This document shows, in pieces, positions 1 through 8,489 of a stretch of DNA of 64,000 bases. Under the pieces are notes generated by a model. The model ran no database searches and was not told the DNA's origin. It saw only the letters and a program-made list of their open reading frames with translations. The stretch spans positions 310,001 to 374,000 of the forward strand of contig NZ_JAGGQG010000006.1 in NCBI RefSeq assembly GCF_018613415.1, read 5' to 3'. Within the stretch, counting starts at the first letter, position 1. Each line of letters starts with the position of its first letter. A program made the position numbers and the translations under genes. The stretch is from Bacillus sp. ISL-18 (lineage in GTDB: Bacteria > Bacillota > Bacilli > Bacillales > Cytobacillaceae).

Positions 1-10
1 CGCCCTTTCC

Positions 11-1021
11 TTAGTTTCGAATCGCTAGATCAAATAAATGAGGTACACGGTTTTGATCGGCATAGCCGTCGTTGTATTCCCGCTCACTCGTTAAGGCCTC
101 AACAGGACAAGCATGAACACATTTTAAACAGCCTTTACAATATTGATAGTCAATCCCTTGCAGAAACATTTGCGGGCGACCGCGTTTATCCGCTTTTTCT
201 TCCCAAACAAAGCAAAAGTCTGGGCAGGCGGTATCGCAGGCGGCACAATTAATACATTTATCATCATGAAAATGCGGCAGCATTCCGGCACGAGAAATGC
301 TTAAGTCCTTTAAAATACTGTTTCCCGGATTTATGATGGTCCCGCCGATCGTCTGGGTTTCATACCCGAGCAGCGGTTCTGCCCGTTTAAATGGAAGAAT
401 CGGTGTCTGTTCATCTACTAAGTAGGTTTGGAATTTGACCTCATGAAAACCGCGATTGAAGGTACGGATGTTGGGCTCGACTAGATGTGGATATTTCTTT
501 TCGAATGTGCGGCGAATCGTCTGCCTCATCGACTCGGGGTCTAAGAAATCTAAGATTCGATAAAGTGCCCCAAGCATGGCGGTATTGGCTTTGGTTTGTT
601 CTTCGAGGGCTATTCCTGTTGCATCTACGATGGCGATGGTCCCGCCAGGAATTTTCATAGCTAGTTTGAGTTCGTCAGGAGTTTTTTGTGAGTTTACTAA
701 GATGGTGCTATCGGGGTAGATCCCACTTGTACAATCGATTGTTTTGAAAAGGGCATCATGGAAAATGCCGACAACATGTGGACGTTCTATTGGTGTGGTG
801 TCGCGTATATTAGTTTCTGGATCACAAAAACGAATATGTGCTTTTACGGGCGATCCTTTTTTCTCGGATCCATAGGATGAAAAGCCGACTCCATTGAGTC
901 CGTTTCCAACAACCCCATCCTCAGAAAGCATCTTTCCGGCCAGGTTGGCTCCTAAACCGCCAATCGATTCGAGACGGATTTCAAAGAAACCTAATTCATT
1001 CACTTTTGGTAATTTTGACAA
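11..1021 (-). CDS. 2-oxoacid:ferredoxin oxidoreductase, gamma-delta fusion subunit
   Basis: Residues 1-200 resemble the gamma domain of pyruvate/2-oxoacid:ferredoxin oxidoreductases (start ESIGGLGANLAGK). The C-terminal part carries two 4Fe-4S ferredoxin motifs, CINCAACDTACP near residue 256 and CKGCLKCVHACP near 295, as in delta subunits. Such enzymes oxidatively decarboxylate a 2-oxoacid to acyl-CoA and pass electrons to ferredoxin. The alpha and beta subunits are not visible; they would lie just left of the window, because the gene reads towards base 1. The frame can be opened at a TTG at 1036, but the AGGAGG-like site at 1028-1034 lies inside it, so a TTG at 1021 six bases downstream is the better start. 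Whether the substrate is pyruvate or another oxoacid cannot be told. Confidence 0.85.
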   Translation of the reverse strand: MSKLPKVNELGFFEIRLESIGGLGANLAGKMLSEDGVVGNGLNGVGFSSYGSEKKGSPVKAHIRFCDPETNIRDTTPIERPHVVGIFHDALFKTIDCTSGIYPDSTILVNSQKTPDELKLAMKIPGGTIAIVDATGIALEEQTKANTAMLGALYRILDFLDPESMRQTIRRTFEKKYPHLVEPNIRTFNRGFHEVKFQTYLVDEQTPILPFKRAEPLLGYETQTIGGTIINPGNSILKDLSISRAGMLPHFHDDKCINCAACDTACPDFCFVWEEKADKRGRPQMFLQGIDYQYCKGCLKCVHACPVEALTSEREYNDGYADQNRVPHLFDLAIRN

Positions 1022-1255
1022 CAAGCACTCCTCCAATCTGATCGATCGATAACAATTAGAATTTTATAAATTTTCTATAAATTCTATGATGTTATTGTAA
1101 CAGGATGCATAATTAGTTACAACAGAATTTTTATTTCAAAAATAGAGATCACTTTTAATAGCGACCTATTCAAGGTATGTTAGATTTTGTAAAAATCAGT
1201 TACACTTTTATTTGCATGTTGATATAGTACAGTTCGACTTGTTGTATAACAATAG

Positions 1256-1300
1256 AAAAGCAATGCCCCAAACCTTAAGTGGTTCGAAGCATTGCCTTTT
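1256..1300 (-). terminator. Intrinsic terminator after the ThDP enzyme gene
   Basis: GCAATGC and GCATTGC arms (1260-1266, 1289-1295) enclose an inner AACC/GGTT pair. On the minus strand the stem is followed by TTTTC. It lies 20 bases past the stop of the gene that ends at 1321. Confidence 0.75.
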
Positions 1301-1320
1301 CTCTTTTGTCATATACCAAG

Positions 1321-2901
1321 CTATTTGGGGGGGTGTGTGACAAGGTCAACGAGCACAATCTCTTTTTGTGGTTCTTTTAGTATCGTTTCTAATTCGGTGC
1401 TCGTAGTTGGGCGGACACCCTTAATTCCAAAACTCTGGGCCAGTTGAACAAAATCAGGGTTTTGAAAGGTTACCCCGGAGCTTTCGCCAAACTTCTTGTT
1501 CATTTGCATGACTTCAAGCTTTAACATTGAATCATCCAACACGATGATGGTGAAGGAGAGTCCGAGACGCATGGCGGTTTCGATTTCTGCAAAATTCATG
1601 AGGGCACCACCGTCACCGGTTATACAAATAACCGGATCGTTTGGGCATGCTAGTTTAGCCCCGATGGACCCTGGAATTGCAATCCCCATTGTAGCGAGGC
1701 CATTAGAGACAATTAACCGGTTCGGGCTATTAGGTTGATAGGTTTTGGCTATCGATACTTTATGTGCGCCGACATCGGAAATAAGTATGGTGTCCTCTGT
1801 GGAATGTTTTTCAATCAGCTTGAGAACATTTTCGATCGTTAGTGATTCATCTACTTGTTTATTTATTTGATAGCTTGTTTCTATGTTTGCTTGGAGGCTG
1901 CCCGTTGGACTCCATGATTTTGCAGTCAGTGCAGCTTGGTTTAAAGCATGTAGAGTTTTCTTTATATTTCCGACGAGCTCGCCTTTTACCGGATAATATT
2001 CGTTCACTTCCGAAGGCAGGGTATCGATATGTAATACTGGGTGTTTGTCTTTGTTCCAGGCATTTGGCAGCTGTTCGACGAAATCGAAGCCGATGACAAT
2101 TAACAGGTCCGCTTCTTGAATGCCAGGGAGGACAGCATCGTTTTCTTTGAACCCAAAGGTATAAAAATTAAGCGGGTCGTTTTTCGGTAATACCCCTTTC
2201 GCCATGAAGCTATGCGTGGCAGGGGATTGAAGGGTGTGGATGAAGGTCTCGAGCTCCTGTGAGGCCTTTTGCCTGATGACTCCGTTTCCAAATAGAATGA
2301 AGGGTTTTTTACATGCTTGAATAAGATTAATGGCCTCATTGACCGATTCCATATCAGGAATCATTTCTGGTAGAGACGTAACGGGCAAAGGTGTTTTTGT
2401 CATTTGTTCGGCCGCAAAGTTTTCTGGCAAGGTGATGGCGACGGAACCTGGTTTCTCGATTAAGGCTAATCTAAAAGCTTTTCGGATAACGGTGGGCATG
2501 GTTTGGCCATCTAGGATTTGTGTAGCCCATTTTGTTACCGGCTCTAACAGCTTGATGATATCGATGTACTGGTGTGATTCGGGATGATGACGTTCGATAC
2601 CTGCTTGGCCAATTAATGCTACTAGTGGTGAATGGTCGAGCTGTGCGCTTGCAATTCCCGTCACGAGGTTGGCGGCTCCGGGACCAAGAGTTGATAAACA
2701 GACGCCTGCCTTGGCTGCTAATCTTCCATACACATCGGCCATAAATGCTGCACCTTGCTCGTGTCTGACATTTACATATTTAATTTTCGTTGATTTGGAT
2801 AGGGAATCGACGAGATCAAGTGTCTCGGTGCCAACGATTCCAAATACGTATTCAACCCCTTCGTTTTCTAAGCATTCTACGATTACATCAGTAAGTTTCA
2901 T
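1321..2901 (-). CDS. Thiamine-diphosphate-dependent acetolactate synthase-like enzyme
   Basis: A 526-residue three-domain ThDP enzyme. The N-terminal PYR domain has the activating glutamate in RHEQGA (E48) and the LGPGAANL loop. The middle domain is FAD/nucleotide-like. The C-terminal PP domain has the metal-binding motif beginning GDGGALMN. The closest family by memory is catabolic acetolactate synthase (AlsS) and related decarboxylases, which join two pyruvates to acetolactate. The end of the ThDP motif reads VLDDSM where AlsS has an Asn-Asp pair, so exact chemistry is uncertain. It is a single-gene unit: AGGAGG five bases before the ATG and its own terminator. No alsD decarboxylase or small regulatory subunit is adjacent, which argues against a standard biosynthetic ilvBH. 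Confidence 0.8.
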   Translation of the reverse strand: MKLTDVIVECLENEGVEYVFGIVGTETLDLVDSLSKSTKIKYVNVRHEQGAAFMADVYGRLAAKAGVCLSTLGPGAANLVTGIASAQLDHSPLVALIGQAGIERHHPESHQYIDIIKLLEPVTKWATQILDGQTMPTVIRKAFRLALIEKPGSVAITLPENFAAEQMTKTPLPVTSLPEMIPDMESVNEAINLIQACKKPFILFGNGVIRQKASQELETFIHTLQSPATHSFMAKGVLPKNDPLNFYTFGFKENDAVLPGIQEADLLIVIGFDFVEQLPNAWNKDKHPVLHIDTLPSEVNEYYPVKGELVGNIKKTLHALNQAALTAKSWSPTGSLQANIETSYQINKQVDESLTIENVLKLIEKHSTEDTILISDVGAHKVSIAKTYQPNSPNRLIVSNGLATMGIAIPGSIGAKLACPNDPVICITGDGGALMNFAEIETAMRLGLSFTIIVLDDSMLKLEVMQMNKKFGESSGVTFQNPDFVQLAQSFGIKGVRPTTSTELETILKEPQKEIVLVDLVTHPPK

Positions 2902-3031
2902 AATGTCCTCCTATTGGAAAAGGAATGATTAACTATAGTCTTAACTAATACTTGCGGAATCATAAGCAGTGATCTACTAACAGATCTTTCGTGGTAAAAT
3001 AAAGAAAACAGGTAGAAACTGGGTGATAAGG

Positions 3032-3652
3032 ATGAAAGATAAGTATGTCTGGTATGCAAGCTATGGATCAAATATGAATACGGACCGCTTTTTATGTTAT
3101 ATAAAAGGCGGCAAACCAGAAGGGTCTTCAAAGGTTGAAACAGGTTGTAAAGATCCTTCACTCCCGATAGATTCGTCCACTTTCACGATGAATTTTCCGC
3201 TTTACTTTGCAAAGGAAGCAGCTAAATGGGAATCAAAAGGGGTTGCCTTTATTGGTTTAACCCCGGAACCTAATGTTGAAACCTACAGTAAAAAATACCT
3301 AATCACGTTGGAACAGTTTAAAGGGATCGTTAGTCAGGAAAATAATGGTCTAGAGATTGATTTGAATTTGGATGAAGTCAGGAAAGACCGTTCAAAAATT
3401 TTCCGAGGGAATGCTTGGTATGGAAATATCTTGTATTTGGGAGAAGAAAAGGGGCATCCCATTTTTACTTTTACGGCACCATGGGACATTAATGATGTGG
3501 AGTGGAAAAAGCCGTCACATCCTTACTTGAAAACAATTATTAAAGGACTAAAAGAGGACTATTCAAATGAGGAAATTTATCGTTATTTTCATAGTAAACA
3601 AGGAATACTGGGTGAATTTATGGATGAGGAGTTACGAAGCCTGATTTTTTAA
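3032..3652 (+). CDS. Gamma-glutamylcyclotransferase-like protein
   Basis: The N-terminus has the YASYGSNM signature of the gamma-glutamylcyclotransferase fold (YGSxM binding loop), which cleaves gamma-glutamyl amides to 5-oxoproline in characterised members. The rest (WYGNILYLGE, FTFTAPW) is less familiar, and the catalytic glutamate cannot be assigned confidently. The frame opens at a GTG at 3023, but a GGTGA ribosome binding site at 3022-3026 sits five bases before the ATG at 3032, so that ATG is used. The protein is then 206 residues, longer than the minimal 120-150 residue domain. It stands alone, divergent from the ThDP gene. The fold call is good, the function is inferred. Confidence 0.7.
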   Translation: MKDKYVWYASYGSNMNTDRFLCYIKGGKPEGSSKVETGCKDPSLPIDSSTFTMNFPLYFAKEAAKWESKGVAFIGLTPEPNVETYSKKYLITLEQFKGIVSQENNGLEIDLNLDEVRKDRSKIFRGNAWYGNILYLGEEKGHPIFTFTAPWDINDVEWKKPSHPYLKTIIKGLKEDYSNEEIYRYFHSKQGILGEFMDEELRSLIF

Positions 3653-3717
3653 AGCCAATTCCTTCGTCTACGGTTAAAGAATCTGCTATCATAAACGAAA
3701 AAGGAGATGATTGGTAA

Positions 3718-4647
3718 ATGGCAAAACAAGTTCATATTGGAAAAACTGATTTAGTTGTTAATCCGATTGGTCTAGGCACCAATGCGGTGGGTGGTCACAA
3801 TTTATTTCCGAATCTTGACGAGAATGCCGGCAGAGAATTAGTCCGAACGGGACTTGCTAACGGTATTAATTTTTTGGATACAGCGTTCATCTATGGTCCA
3901 AAACGATCCGAAGAAATGATCGGGGAAGTCGTGAAAGAGAGTGGCAAACGCTCCGAGATTGTCATCGCTACTAAAGCAGCCCATAAATTCGCAGGGAACG
4001 AAATCGTGGTTGATAATTCGCCTGCCTTTTTAAAACAAGCCGTTGAAGAGGCCTTACAGCGGCTCCAAACTGATTACATAGATCTTTTTTATATCCACTT
4101 TCCTGATAAAGATACACCTAAAGATGAAGCTGTTGGCGCCTTACAACAACTAAAGGACGAAGGTAAGATTAGGGCGATAGGCGTTTCTAATTTTTCGATG
4201 GAGCAGTTAAAAGAGGCTAACAAAGATGGTTATGTCGATGTCTACCAAGGCGAGTATAACTTATTAGCTAGAGAGGCTGAAAAGGAATTGTTTCCTTATG
4301 TGATCAACAACGGCATTTCCTTTATTCCCTATTTCCCGCTTGCCTCTGGCTTATTAACAGGTAAATACGACAAACATACTAATTTAGATGAAAAGCGCGG
4401 GAAGTATTTTAAAAAAGATCTCTTTGAAGCGACCTTGGAAAAAATAGAGCGCATTCGTAAAATCGCCAATGATAAAGGAACCGAAGTGTCCCATATTGTC
4501 CTCGCCTGGTATTTAACCCGTGAAGCCATTGATGTCATCATCCCTGGTGCAAAACGGCCAGAACAGGTTCTTCATAATCTTAAAACATTAGACATTCAGT
4601 TAACAGAATCGGAAATCCAAGAAATTGATCAAATTTTTTATTCATAA
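3718..4647 (+). CDS. Aldo/keto reductase
   Basis: A 309-residue (alpha/beta)8 NADPH-dependent oxidoreductase. The tetrad is visible: Asp in LDTAF, Tyr in IYGPKR, Lys in ATKAAH and His in YIHFPD. The C-terminal cofactor segment [10 protein letters not shown] is typical of the family. Best related to the IolS/YhdN/YqkF-type Bacillus AKRs, which reduce aldehydes or ketones; the physiological substrate is unknown. AAGGAG lies a suitable distance before the ATG, and the gene is monocistronic with a strong terminator directly after it. A second, different AKR (YvgN-like) is encoded at 11757-12584, so the window holds two branches of this superfamily. Confidence 0.88.
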   Translation: MAKQVHIGKTDLVVNPIGLGTNAVGGHNLFPNLDENAGRELVRTGLANGINFLDTAFIYGPKRSEEMIGEVVKESGKRSEIVIATKAAHKFAGNEIVVDNSPAFLKQAVEEALQRLQTDYIDLFYIHFPDKDTPKDEAVGALQQLKDEGKIRAIGVSNFSMEQLKEANKDGYVDVYQGEYNLLAREAEKELFPYVINNGISFIPYFPLASGLLTGKYDKHTNLDEKRGKYFKKDLFEATLEKIERIRKIANDKGTEVSHIVLAWYLTREAIDVIIPGAKRPEQVLHNLKTLDIQLTESEIQEIDQIFYS

Positions 4648-4652
4648 AGTAA

Positions 4653-4686
4653 AGAGCGATGAGAATTAAGACTCATCGCTTTTTTA
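4653..4686 (+). terminator. Intrinsic terminator after the aldo/keto reductase
   Basis: Perfect nine-base arms AGCGATGAG/CTCATCGCT with an eight-base loop, followed by a T run. Confidence 0.9.
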
Positions 4687-4865
4687 ATGAGAACTTTAGC
4701 TGAAATCATAGAAAATAAAAGAAAATTAGAATGATAACTTTACCTAATTCGCCGCAAATTGCCAAAATCCTCCGACTTTTTCCGTATTTTGCAGTTAAAA
4801 TAGGCAAAAATACTAGATTGGTTGTATAATAAGAAATTGTTAGAAACTATTGGAGGGTAATTACC

Positions 4866-5246
4866 ATGATGGAGTGGACTTTAGCCGGATTGTTTGGGAT
4901 ATCAATTATATTGCTCGTACTATCAATTTCAAAGACGTCTAAACAATCAAAGGCAGAACATAATCAAATTGATTTAATTCATATTTCCACAATGAAGGAA
5001 ATCAATGCTATTCAAGATTCAATTAGAAATATTGAACTTGATCTCGAAGTAGTCATGAAGGAAGCAGGCGTTCAACTTTCTTCGGAAGACAAAGTCTTCA
5101 TGCGTGAAGTACTTGATTTAACAAACCGTAATTACTCTACAGAAAGCATTGCTGAAATGAAACAGGTAAGCGTAAATGAACTTGAAAAAATGCTTGCTCC
5201 TTACCGCACAACAAAGGAAGGGAGAAAGGTTGCCAATGAAAATTAA
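4866..5246 (+). CDS. Small membrane-anchored coiled-coil protein, function unknown
   Basis: A 126-residue protein with one hydrophobic segment at residues 5-22 (AGLFGISIILLVLS) followed by a charged helix-rich region (about 40-75) that looks like a coiled coil. The C-terminal third (MREVLDLTNRNYSTESIAEMKQ) could be a small helix-turn-helix-like fold, but I do not recognise a family. TTGGAGG precedes the start. Its last codons overlap the start of the next gene by 11 bases, so the two are probably translated together and may act at the same place on the membrane. No function is assigned. Confidence 0.75.
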   Translation: MMEWTLAGLFGISIILLVLSISKTSKQSKAEHNQIDLIHISTMKEINAIQDSIRNIELDLEVVMKEAGVQLSSEDKVFMREVLDLTNRNYSTESIAEMKQVSVNELEKMLAPYRTTKEGRKVANEN

Positions 5247-5730
5247 CTTACTTAGCAGCTTTGCAGCCGGAATGCTGATCACTACGACGATTTGTGGTGC
5301 TGTGTATCTTTCTGGAAAAAGTGATTCTGCCAATGTGTCAGTTAAACCGTCTGTAACCACGGCAACCAAGAAAGTTCAGCCTACTTCAGCAGAGATGAAA
5401 GCGCAGCTTCAAGAGGAAGGTTATGTTGTTCAAACAAAAGCTGAAAATGATAAGCAAGTCCAGGATGCCAAGGCATCTGTTCAAGCAAAAGCAGCTCCTG
5501 CTGCTGCCGATACGACTAAGCCTGTAACACGGGTCGTTGTCAATGTTACGGATGGTATGACCAGCATTGATATTGGAAGAGTCCTTGTCGCGGCGAATAT
5601 CGTGAAGAATGCCTTTGATTTTTCAAAGGACATTGAAGCGAAAAAGCTGGAAAACAAATTAAAACCAGGTGTGTTCGTGGTGGACAGTAAGATGACCTAC
5701 GATCAGGTTGTAGCGACTATCTTTAAATAA
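5236..5730 (+). CDS. Signal-anchored protein with an MltG/YceG-like N-terminal domain
   Basis: The ATG at 5236 overlaps the upstream stop codon and is preceded by GGGAGAAAGG. The 164-residue product starts with a membrane anchor or uncleaved signal (residues 5-27), then an Ala/Lys-rich linker, then about 65 residues resembling the LysM-like subdomain at the start of endolytic transglycosylase MltG (VTDGMTSIDIGRVLVAANIV and KLKPGVFVVDSKMTYDQVV). The MltG catalytic domain is absent: the protein ends where the family would continue. It may bind peptidoglycan or modulate MltG, but that is inference. Earlier in-frame starts inside the upstream gene lack a ribosome binding site. Confidence 0.7.
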   Translation: MKINLLSSFAAGMLITTTICGAVYLSGKSDSANVSVKPSVTTATKKVQPTSAEMKAQLQEEGYVVQTKAENDKQVQDAKASVQAKAAPAAADTTKPVTRVVVNVTDGMTSIDIGRVLVAANIVKNAFDFSKDIEAKKLENKLKPGVFVVDSKMTYDQVVATIFK

Positions 5731-5738
5731 GTAAAAAA

Positions 5739-5766
5739 GCCGGTTTCGATCAGAAATCGGCTTTTT
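5739..5766 (+). terminator. Intrinsic terminator after the MltG-like gene
   Basis: Arms GCCGGTTTC/GAAATCGGC (one G-T pair) with a short loop and TTTTT. Confidence 0.9.
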
Positions 5767-5852
5767 ATAATAGAATTTTTAAGCAAGAAATTTGATAATC
5801 AAAGTAACTATTTTTATAATTATTTTATTACATAAACAAAGGTGGATAAAAA

Positions 5853-6392
5853 ATGAAAATTGTTGCACTTGTAGGCAGTTTACGAAAAGATTCCTATAAC
5901 AAGCAGTTGGCAAATACGATTCAGGAACGATTCGCAGCTAAATTTGATTTAGAAGTCTTAGATCTTGGAGTACTTCCGCATTATAACCAGGATGAGGAAT
6001 TAAATCCTGCATCTTCAGTTGTAGAGTTCAAAAGTAAAGTCAAAGAAGCGGACGGCGTGATTATTATAACTCCGGAATACAACTGGTCGATTCCTGGGGT
6101 ATTAAAGAATGCTCTTGATTGGCTATCACGTGTAGATAAGGTGTTAATTGGCAAGCCAGTTATGGTAGCTGGTGCTGCGACAGGGCTGATGGGAACGTTA
6201 CGTGCACAGCTTCAATTGCGTCAAATATTAACGGCCTTACAAGTAAAGCTTTTATCGCCAGTTGGTAATGAGATTCTTATTAATCAAGCTATGGCTAAAT
6301 TTGATGAGAAAACTGGCAGACTAGCAGACGAAGCAACAGTTAAATTTGTAGATGAGGTCGTTGAACGGTTTATTGACTTAATAAAAGAATAG
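5853..6392 (+). CDS. NADPH-dependent FMN reductase (ChrR/YieF-like)
   Basis: A 179-residue flavodoxin-like quinone/azo/chromate reductase. The FMN phosphate loop is GSLRKDSYN at residues 8-16, and the family signature TPEYNWSIPGVLKNALDW lies near residues 76-93. Such enzymes use NAD(P)H to reduce quinones and other electrophiles by two electrons, limiting radical formation. The gene has its own AAAGGTGG site and terminator. Length and motifs match the family well; the natural substrate is not evident. Confidence 0.88.
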   Translation: MKIVALVGSLRKDSYNKQLANTIQERFAAKFDLEVLDLGVLPHYNQDEELNPASSVVEFKSKVKEADGVIIITPEYNWSIPGVLKNALDWLSRVDKVLIGKPVMVAGAATGLMGTLRAQLQLRQILTALQVKLLSPVGNEILINQAMAKFDEKTGRLADEATVKFVDEVVERFIDLIKE

Positions 6393-6398
6393 AAATTC

Positions 6399-6440
6399 AG
6401 CCTGTACTCCCTCTTTTATAGAGAGTACAGGCTTTTTTTT
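6399..6440 (+). terminator. Intrinsic terminator after the FMN reductase
   Basis: Arms AGCCTGTACTC and GAGTACAGGCT flank an AT-rich loop and are followed by eight T. Confidence 0.9.
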
Positions 6441-6555
6441 GCTAAAAAGAATGGATGTCATATATTCAACTGCCTTTCATACATTTAAGTAGGGAGACAA
6501 ACCTGTTGATTTTGGGACAAACTACTTGGAATGGGAAAGGGAGACATAGATTCAG

Positions 6556-7287
6556 ATGGACTTCTTACAAGATATTTTAAATAGTTATAGTACGATTTTT
6601 TCATTGGAGGCTTTTAAAGAGGTATTTACCAATCCAGCTAGCTGGGGAGTCATTGGTACCTTGATTATTCTTGAAGGCCTGCTGTCGGCTGATAATGCCC
6701 TTGTTTTAGCGGTGATGGTCAAACACCTTCCAAAGAAACAGCAAAAAAAAGCCTTATTTTATGGGATATTCGGTGCTTATTTTTTTCGAGTAATAGCGAT
6801 TGGAATTGGGGTCACATTAACCACGATTCCTTGGATCAAGATTATTGGGGGTCACTATCTGCTTTGGATTGTTTTTCAAAATCTTTTAAATAAAAATGAA
6901 CAGGACGATGAAGTTCAAGGTCGAAAAAAAGGCTTTTGGAGGACCGTGTTAACGGTGGAGCTGATGGATATTGCCTTTAGTTTTGATAGTGTCATTGCCG
7001 CGTTTGGTGTTTCGAATCAAGAGTGGATTTTGCTGCTTGGTGGGGTCATCGGAATCTTGATGATGCGGGGGGTTGCGCACCTTTTCCTTGCTTTAATCGA
7101 AAAAGTGCCTGAATTCGAGACAACGGCTTTTATCCTTGTGGCGATTATTGGTGTGAAGATGATCGTCTCCGCCTTTGGATTCCATATGGACGAATTTGTG
7201 TTTTTTAGTATCCTAATCGGAATCTTCTTAAGTACCTTCATTATACATTTCATCCGAAAAATAGCCGGGAAAGAAACCACCATGTAA
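6556..7287 (+). CDS. TerC-family integral membrane protein
   Basis: A 243-residue protein with about seven hydrophobic segments. It carries both TerC-family acidic motifs: EGLLSADNALVLA near residues 38-50 and MDIAFSFDSVIAAFG near 137-151. Relatives in Bacillus (YceF, YkoY) are linked to manganese export and metallation of secreted enzymes, so metal transport is the likely role. AAAGGGAG lies about 13 bases before the ATG, a rather long spacing. I looked for the yybP-ykoY manganese riboswitch that precedes some relatives and did not find its conserved bases in the 115 bases upstream. Confidence 0.85.
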   Translation: MDFLQDILNSYSTIFSLEAFKEVFTNPASWGVIGTLIILEGLLSADNALVLAVMVKHLPKKQQKKALFYGIFGAYFFRVIAIGIGVTLTTIPWIKIIGGHYLLWIVFQNLLNKNEQDDEVQGRKKGFWRTVLTVELMDIAFSFDSVIAAFGVSNQEWILLLGGVIGILMMRGVAHLFLALIEKVPEFETTAFILVAIIGVKMIVSAFGFHMDEFVFFSILIGIFLSTFIIHFIRKIAGKETTM

Positions 7288-7295
7288 ATCCAGAG

Positions 7296-7323
7296 GGAAG
7301 GCAGTGATTATGCCTTCCTTTTT
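7296..7323 (+). terminator. Intrinsic terminator after the TerC gene
   Basis: Arms GGAAGGCA/TGCCTTCC with a seven-base loop and a T run. The opposing gene ends a few bases further on. Confidence 0.85.
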
Positions 7324-7328
7324 GCTGT

Positions 7329-7622
7329 TTAGGATTGGAAATGAACATTTCCATTTTCATCGATTTCAATCGTGTTATAGCTTTTAAACACATCCATGTT
7401 TGTTATTTCGTGTTTTATGTCATGCGAAAAACTTTCCATGTAGGGTTGATACACTTCAGGTTTCTTTACTAGATGGTACATGGTGACCTTTGTACCATTC
7501 TGGATATCAGTTCCTCTTAATAAAAAACGATCGCCGTATAGATTTTTAAAATAAGTTCGTGCTTCCTCGTGACTTTTGAAGTGAGGCATCTGTTCATGAT
7601 TAATGGAAAAATCCTGATTCAT
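7329..7622 (-). CDS. Small conserved-looking hypothetical protein
   Basis: Read from the ATG at 7622, which follows GGTGA by eight bases, the product has 97 residues (MNQDFSINHEQ to DENGNVHFQS). The longer open frame to 7763 lacks a ribosome binding site and codes an implausible N-terminus. The protein is soluble and aromatic-rich and ends in an acidic motif. I do not recognise a domain. It converges on the TerC gene and shares the intergenic hairpin. Confidence 0.6.
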   Translation of the reverse strand: MNQDFSINHEQMPHFKSHEEARTYFKNLYGDRFLLRGTDIQNGTKVTMYHLVKKPEVYQPYMESFSHDIKHEITNMDVFKSYNTIEIDENGNVHFQS

Positions 7623-7918
7623 AAACACATTCACCGCTTTCCTATAATATAATAAATATAAACCGGTTTTTGTCAGTTTACATAGTTTTAAACGATTTTC
7701 ACAACTAGTATTCCCTATTTTAAAAAAATAATGATTCCTCCCTATGGCAATTGAACTATACAAATTTTGATATCCTGCATAAATTATGATAAAAGGGATT
7801 ATTCCAAATCTCGTTTATGATTTTTCGCCAAATGTTGCGGACATCCTTTTTAAATAGTCGAGATTTTGGACATGATGGATAAGACAAGGCGATTAAGAAA
7901 AGGAGGAGAAAGTATTTG

Positions 7919-8092
7919 ATGAATACCCCTTTTGAATATCCGGAAATTTTTTATAATGATGTGATTCTTTATTTAGAAACAAAATGGAACCGCCGCTTAA
8001 CCGATCATGAACGACATGTGCTGATTGAGGGATATCGATTTGGCCGAATGGTGGAAGCGGAGAGTGAAATCAAAATTTTGTTTGCTAATTAA
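7919..8092 (+). CDS. 57-residue hypothetical protein
   Basis: AAGGAGGAG at 7900-7908 precedes an ATG at 7919 (an in-frame TTG at 7916 is also possible). The product starts MNTPFEYPEIFYND and ends EIKILFAN. It is charged, probably helical, without a membrane segment; no family is recognised. The strong ribosome binding site and the shared terminator after it make it a likely real gene. Its start overlaps the stop of a 15-codon frame that begins ATGATG at 7872 and could be a leader peptide. Confidence 0.6.
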   Translation: MNTPFEYPEIFYNDVILYLETKWNRRLTDHERHVLIEGYRFGRMVEAESEIKILFAN

Positions 8093-8102
8093 ATGTTGTA
8101 TG

Positions 8103-8132
8103 AAAAGGGTGTCCAGAGCTGGACACCCTTTT
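8103..8132. terminator. Bidirectional terminator between convergent genes
   Basis: Arms GGGTGTCCA/TGGACACCC with A and T runs on the two sides, placed between the 57-residue gene and the spore-protein gene. Confidence 0.9.
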
Positions 8133-8145
8133 AAAATCTCCAAGG

Positions 8146-8340
8146 CTATTGACCTTGTTGATTTCGTAGAGCCTGCTCAGCATAAGCGACTAACCGTTTG
8201 GTCATTTCGCCCCCAACTGAGCCGTTTGCTCGTGCGGTCGTATCAGCACCAAGTTGAACTCCAAACTCATTGGCAATTTCCTCTTTCATTTGATTAAGGA
8301 CATCGTCTGAACCAGGAACCAAAAGTTTGTTTCTACCCAT
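8146..8340 (-). CDS. Small acid-soluble spore protein, alpha/beta type
   Basis: A 64-residue protein with the family core: the germination-protease cleavage region EEIANEFGV, then [22 protein letters not shown]. Alpha/beta SASPs coat spore DNA in the forespore, protect it from UV and heat, and are degraded at germination to supply amino acids. GGGAGTGAT precedes the ATG. Expression by sigma-G is expected for the family; I did not find a convincing sigma-G promoter. Its presence shows that the host makes endospores. Confidence 0.95.
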   Translation of the reverse strand: MGRNKLLVPGSDDVLNQMKEEIANEFGVQLGADTTARANGSVGGEMTKRLVAYAEQALRNQQGQ

Positions 8341-8489
8341 GATACATCACTCCCGACGATTTTTTTGAGCAGCTATACAGATGCTCGTATATAATTTATC
8401 CTATTTGGTTTTTTGAATACATATAGTGCGAAACTGCCATTCACTTGGGAAAGGTTTATAATAGGGGAAGGGAAAAGGAGCGTGTTTTT

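Noticed and set aside
6441..6555. yybP-ykoY manganese riboswitch before the TerC gene
   Set aside because: Only an AAGTAG/CTACTT repeat is present; the conserved loop bases of the aptamer are missing.
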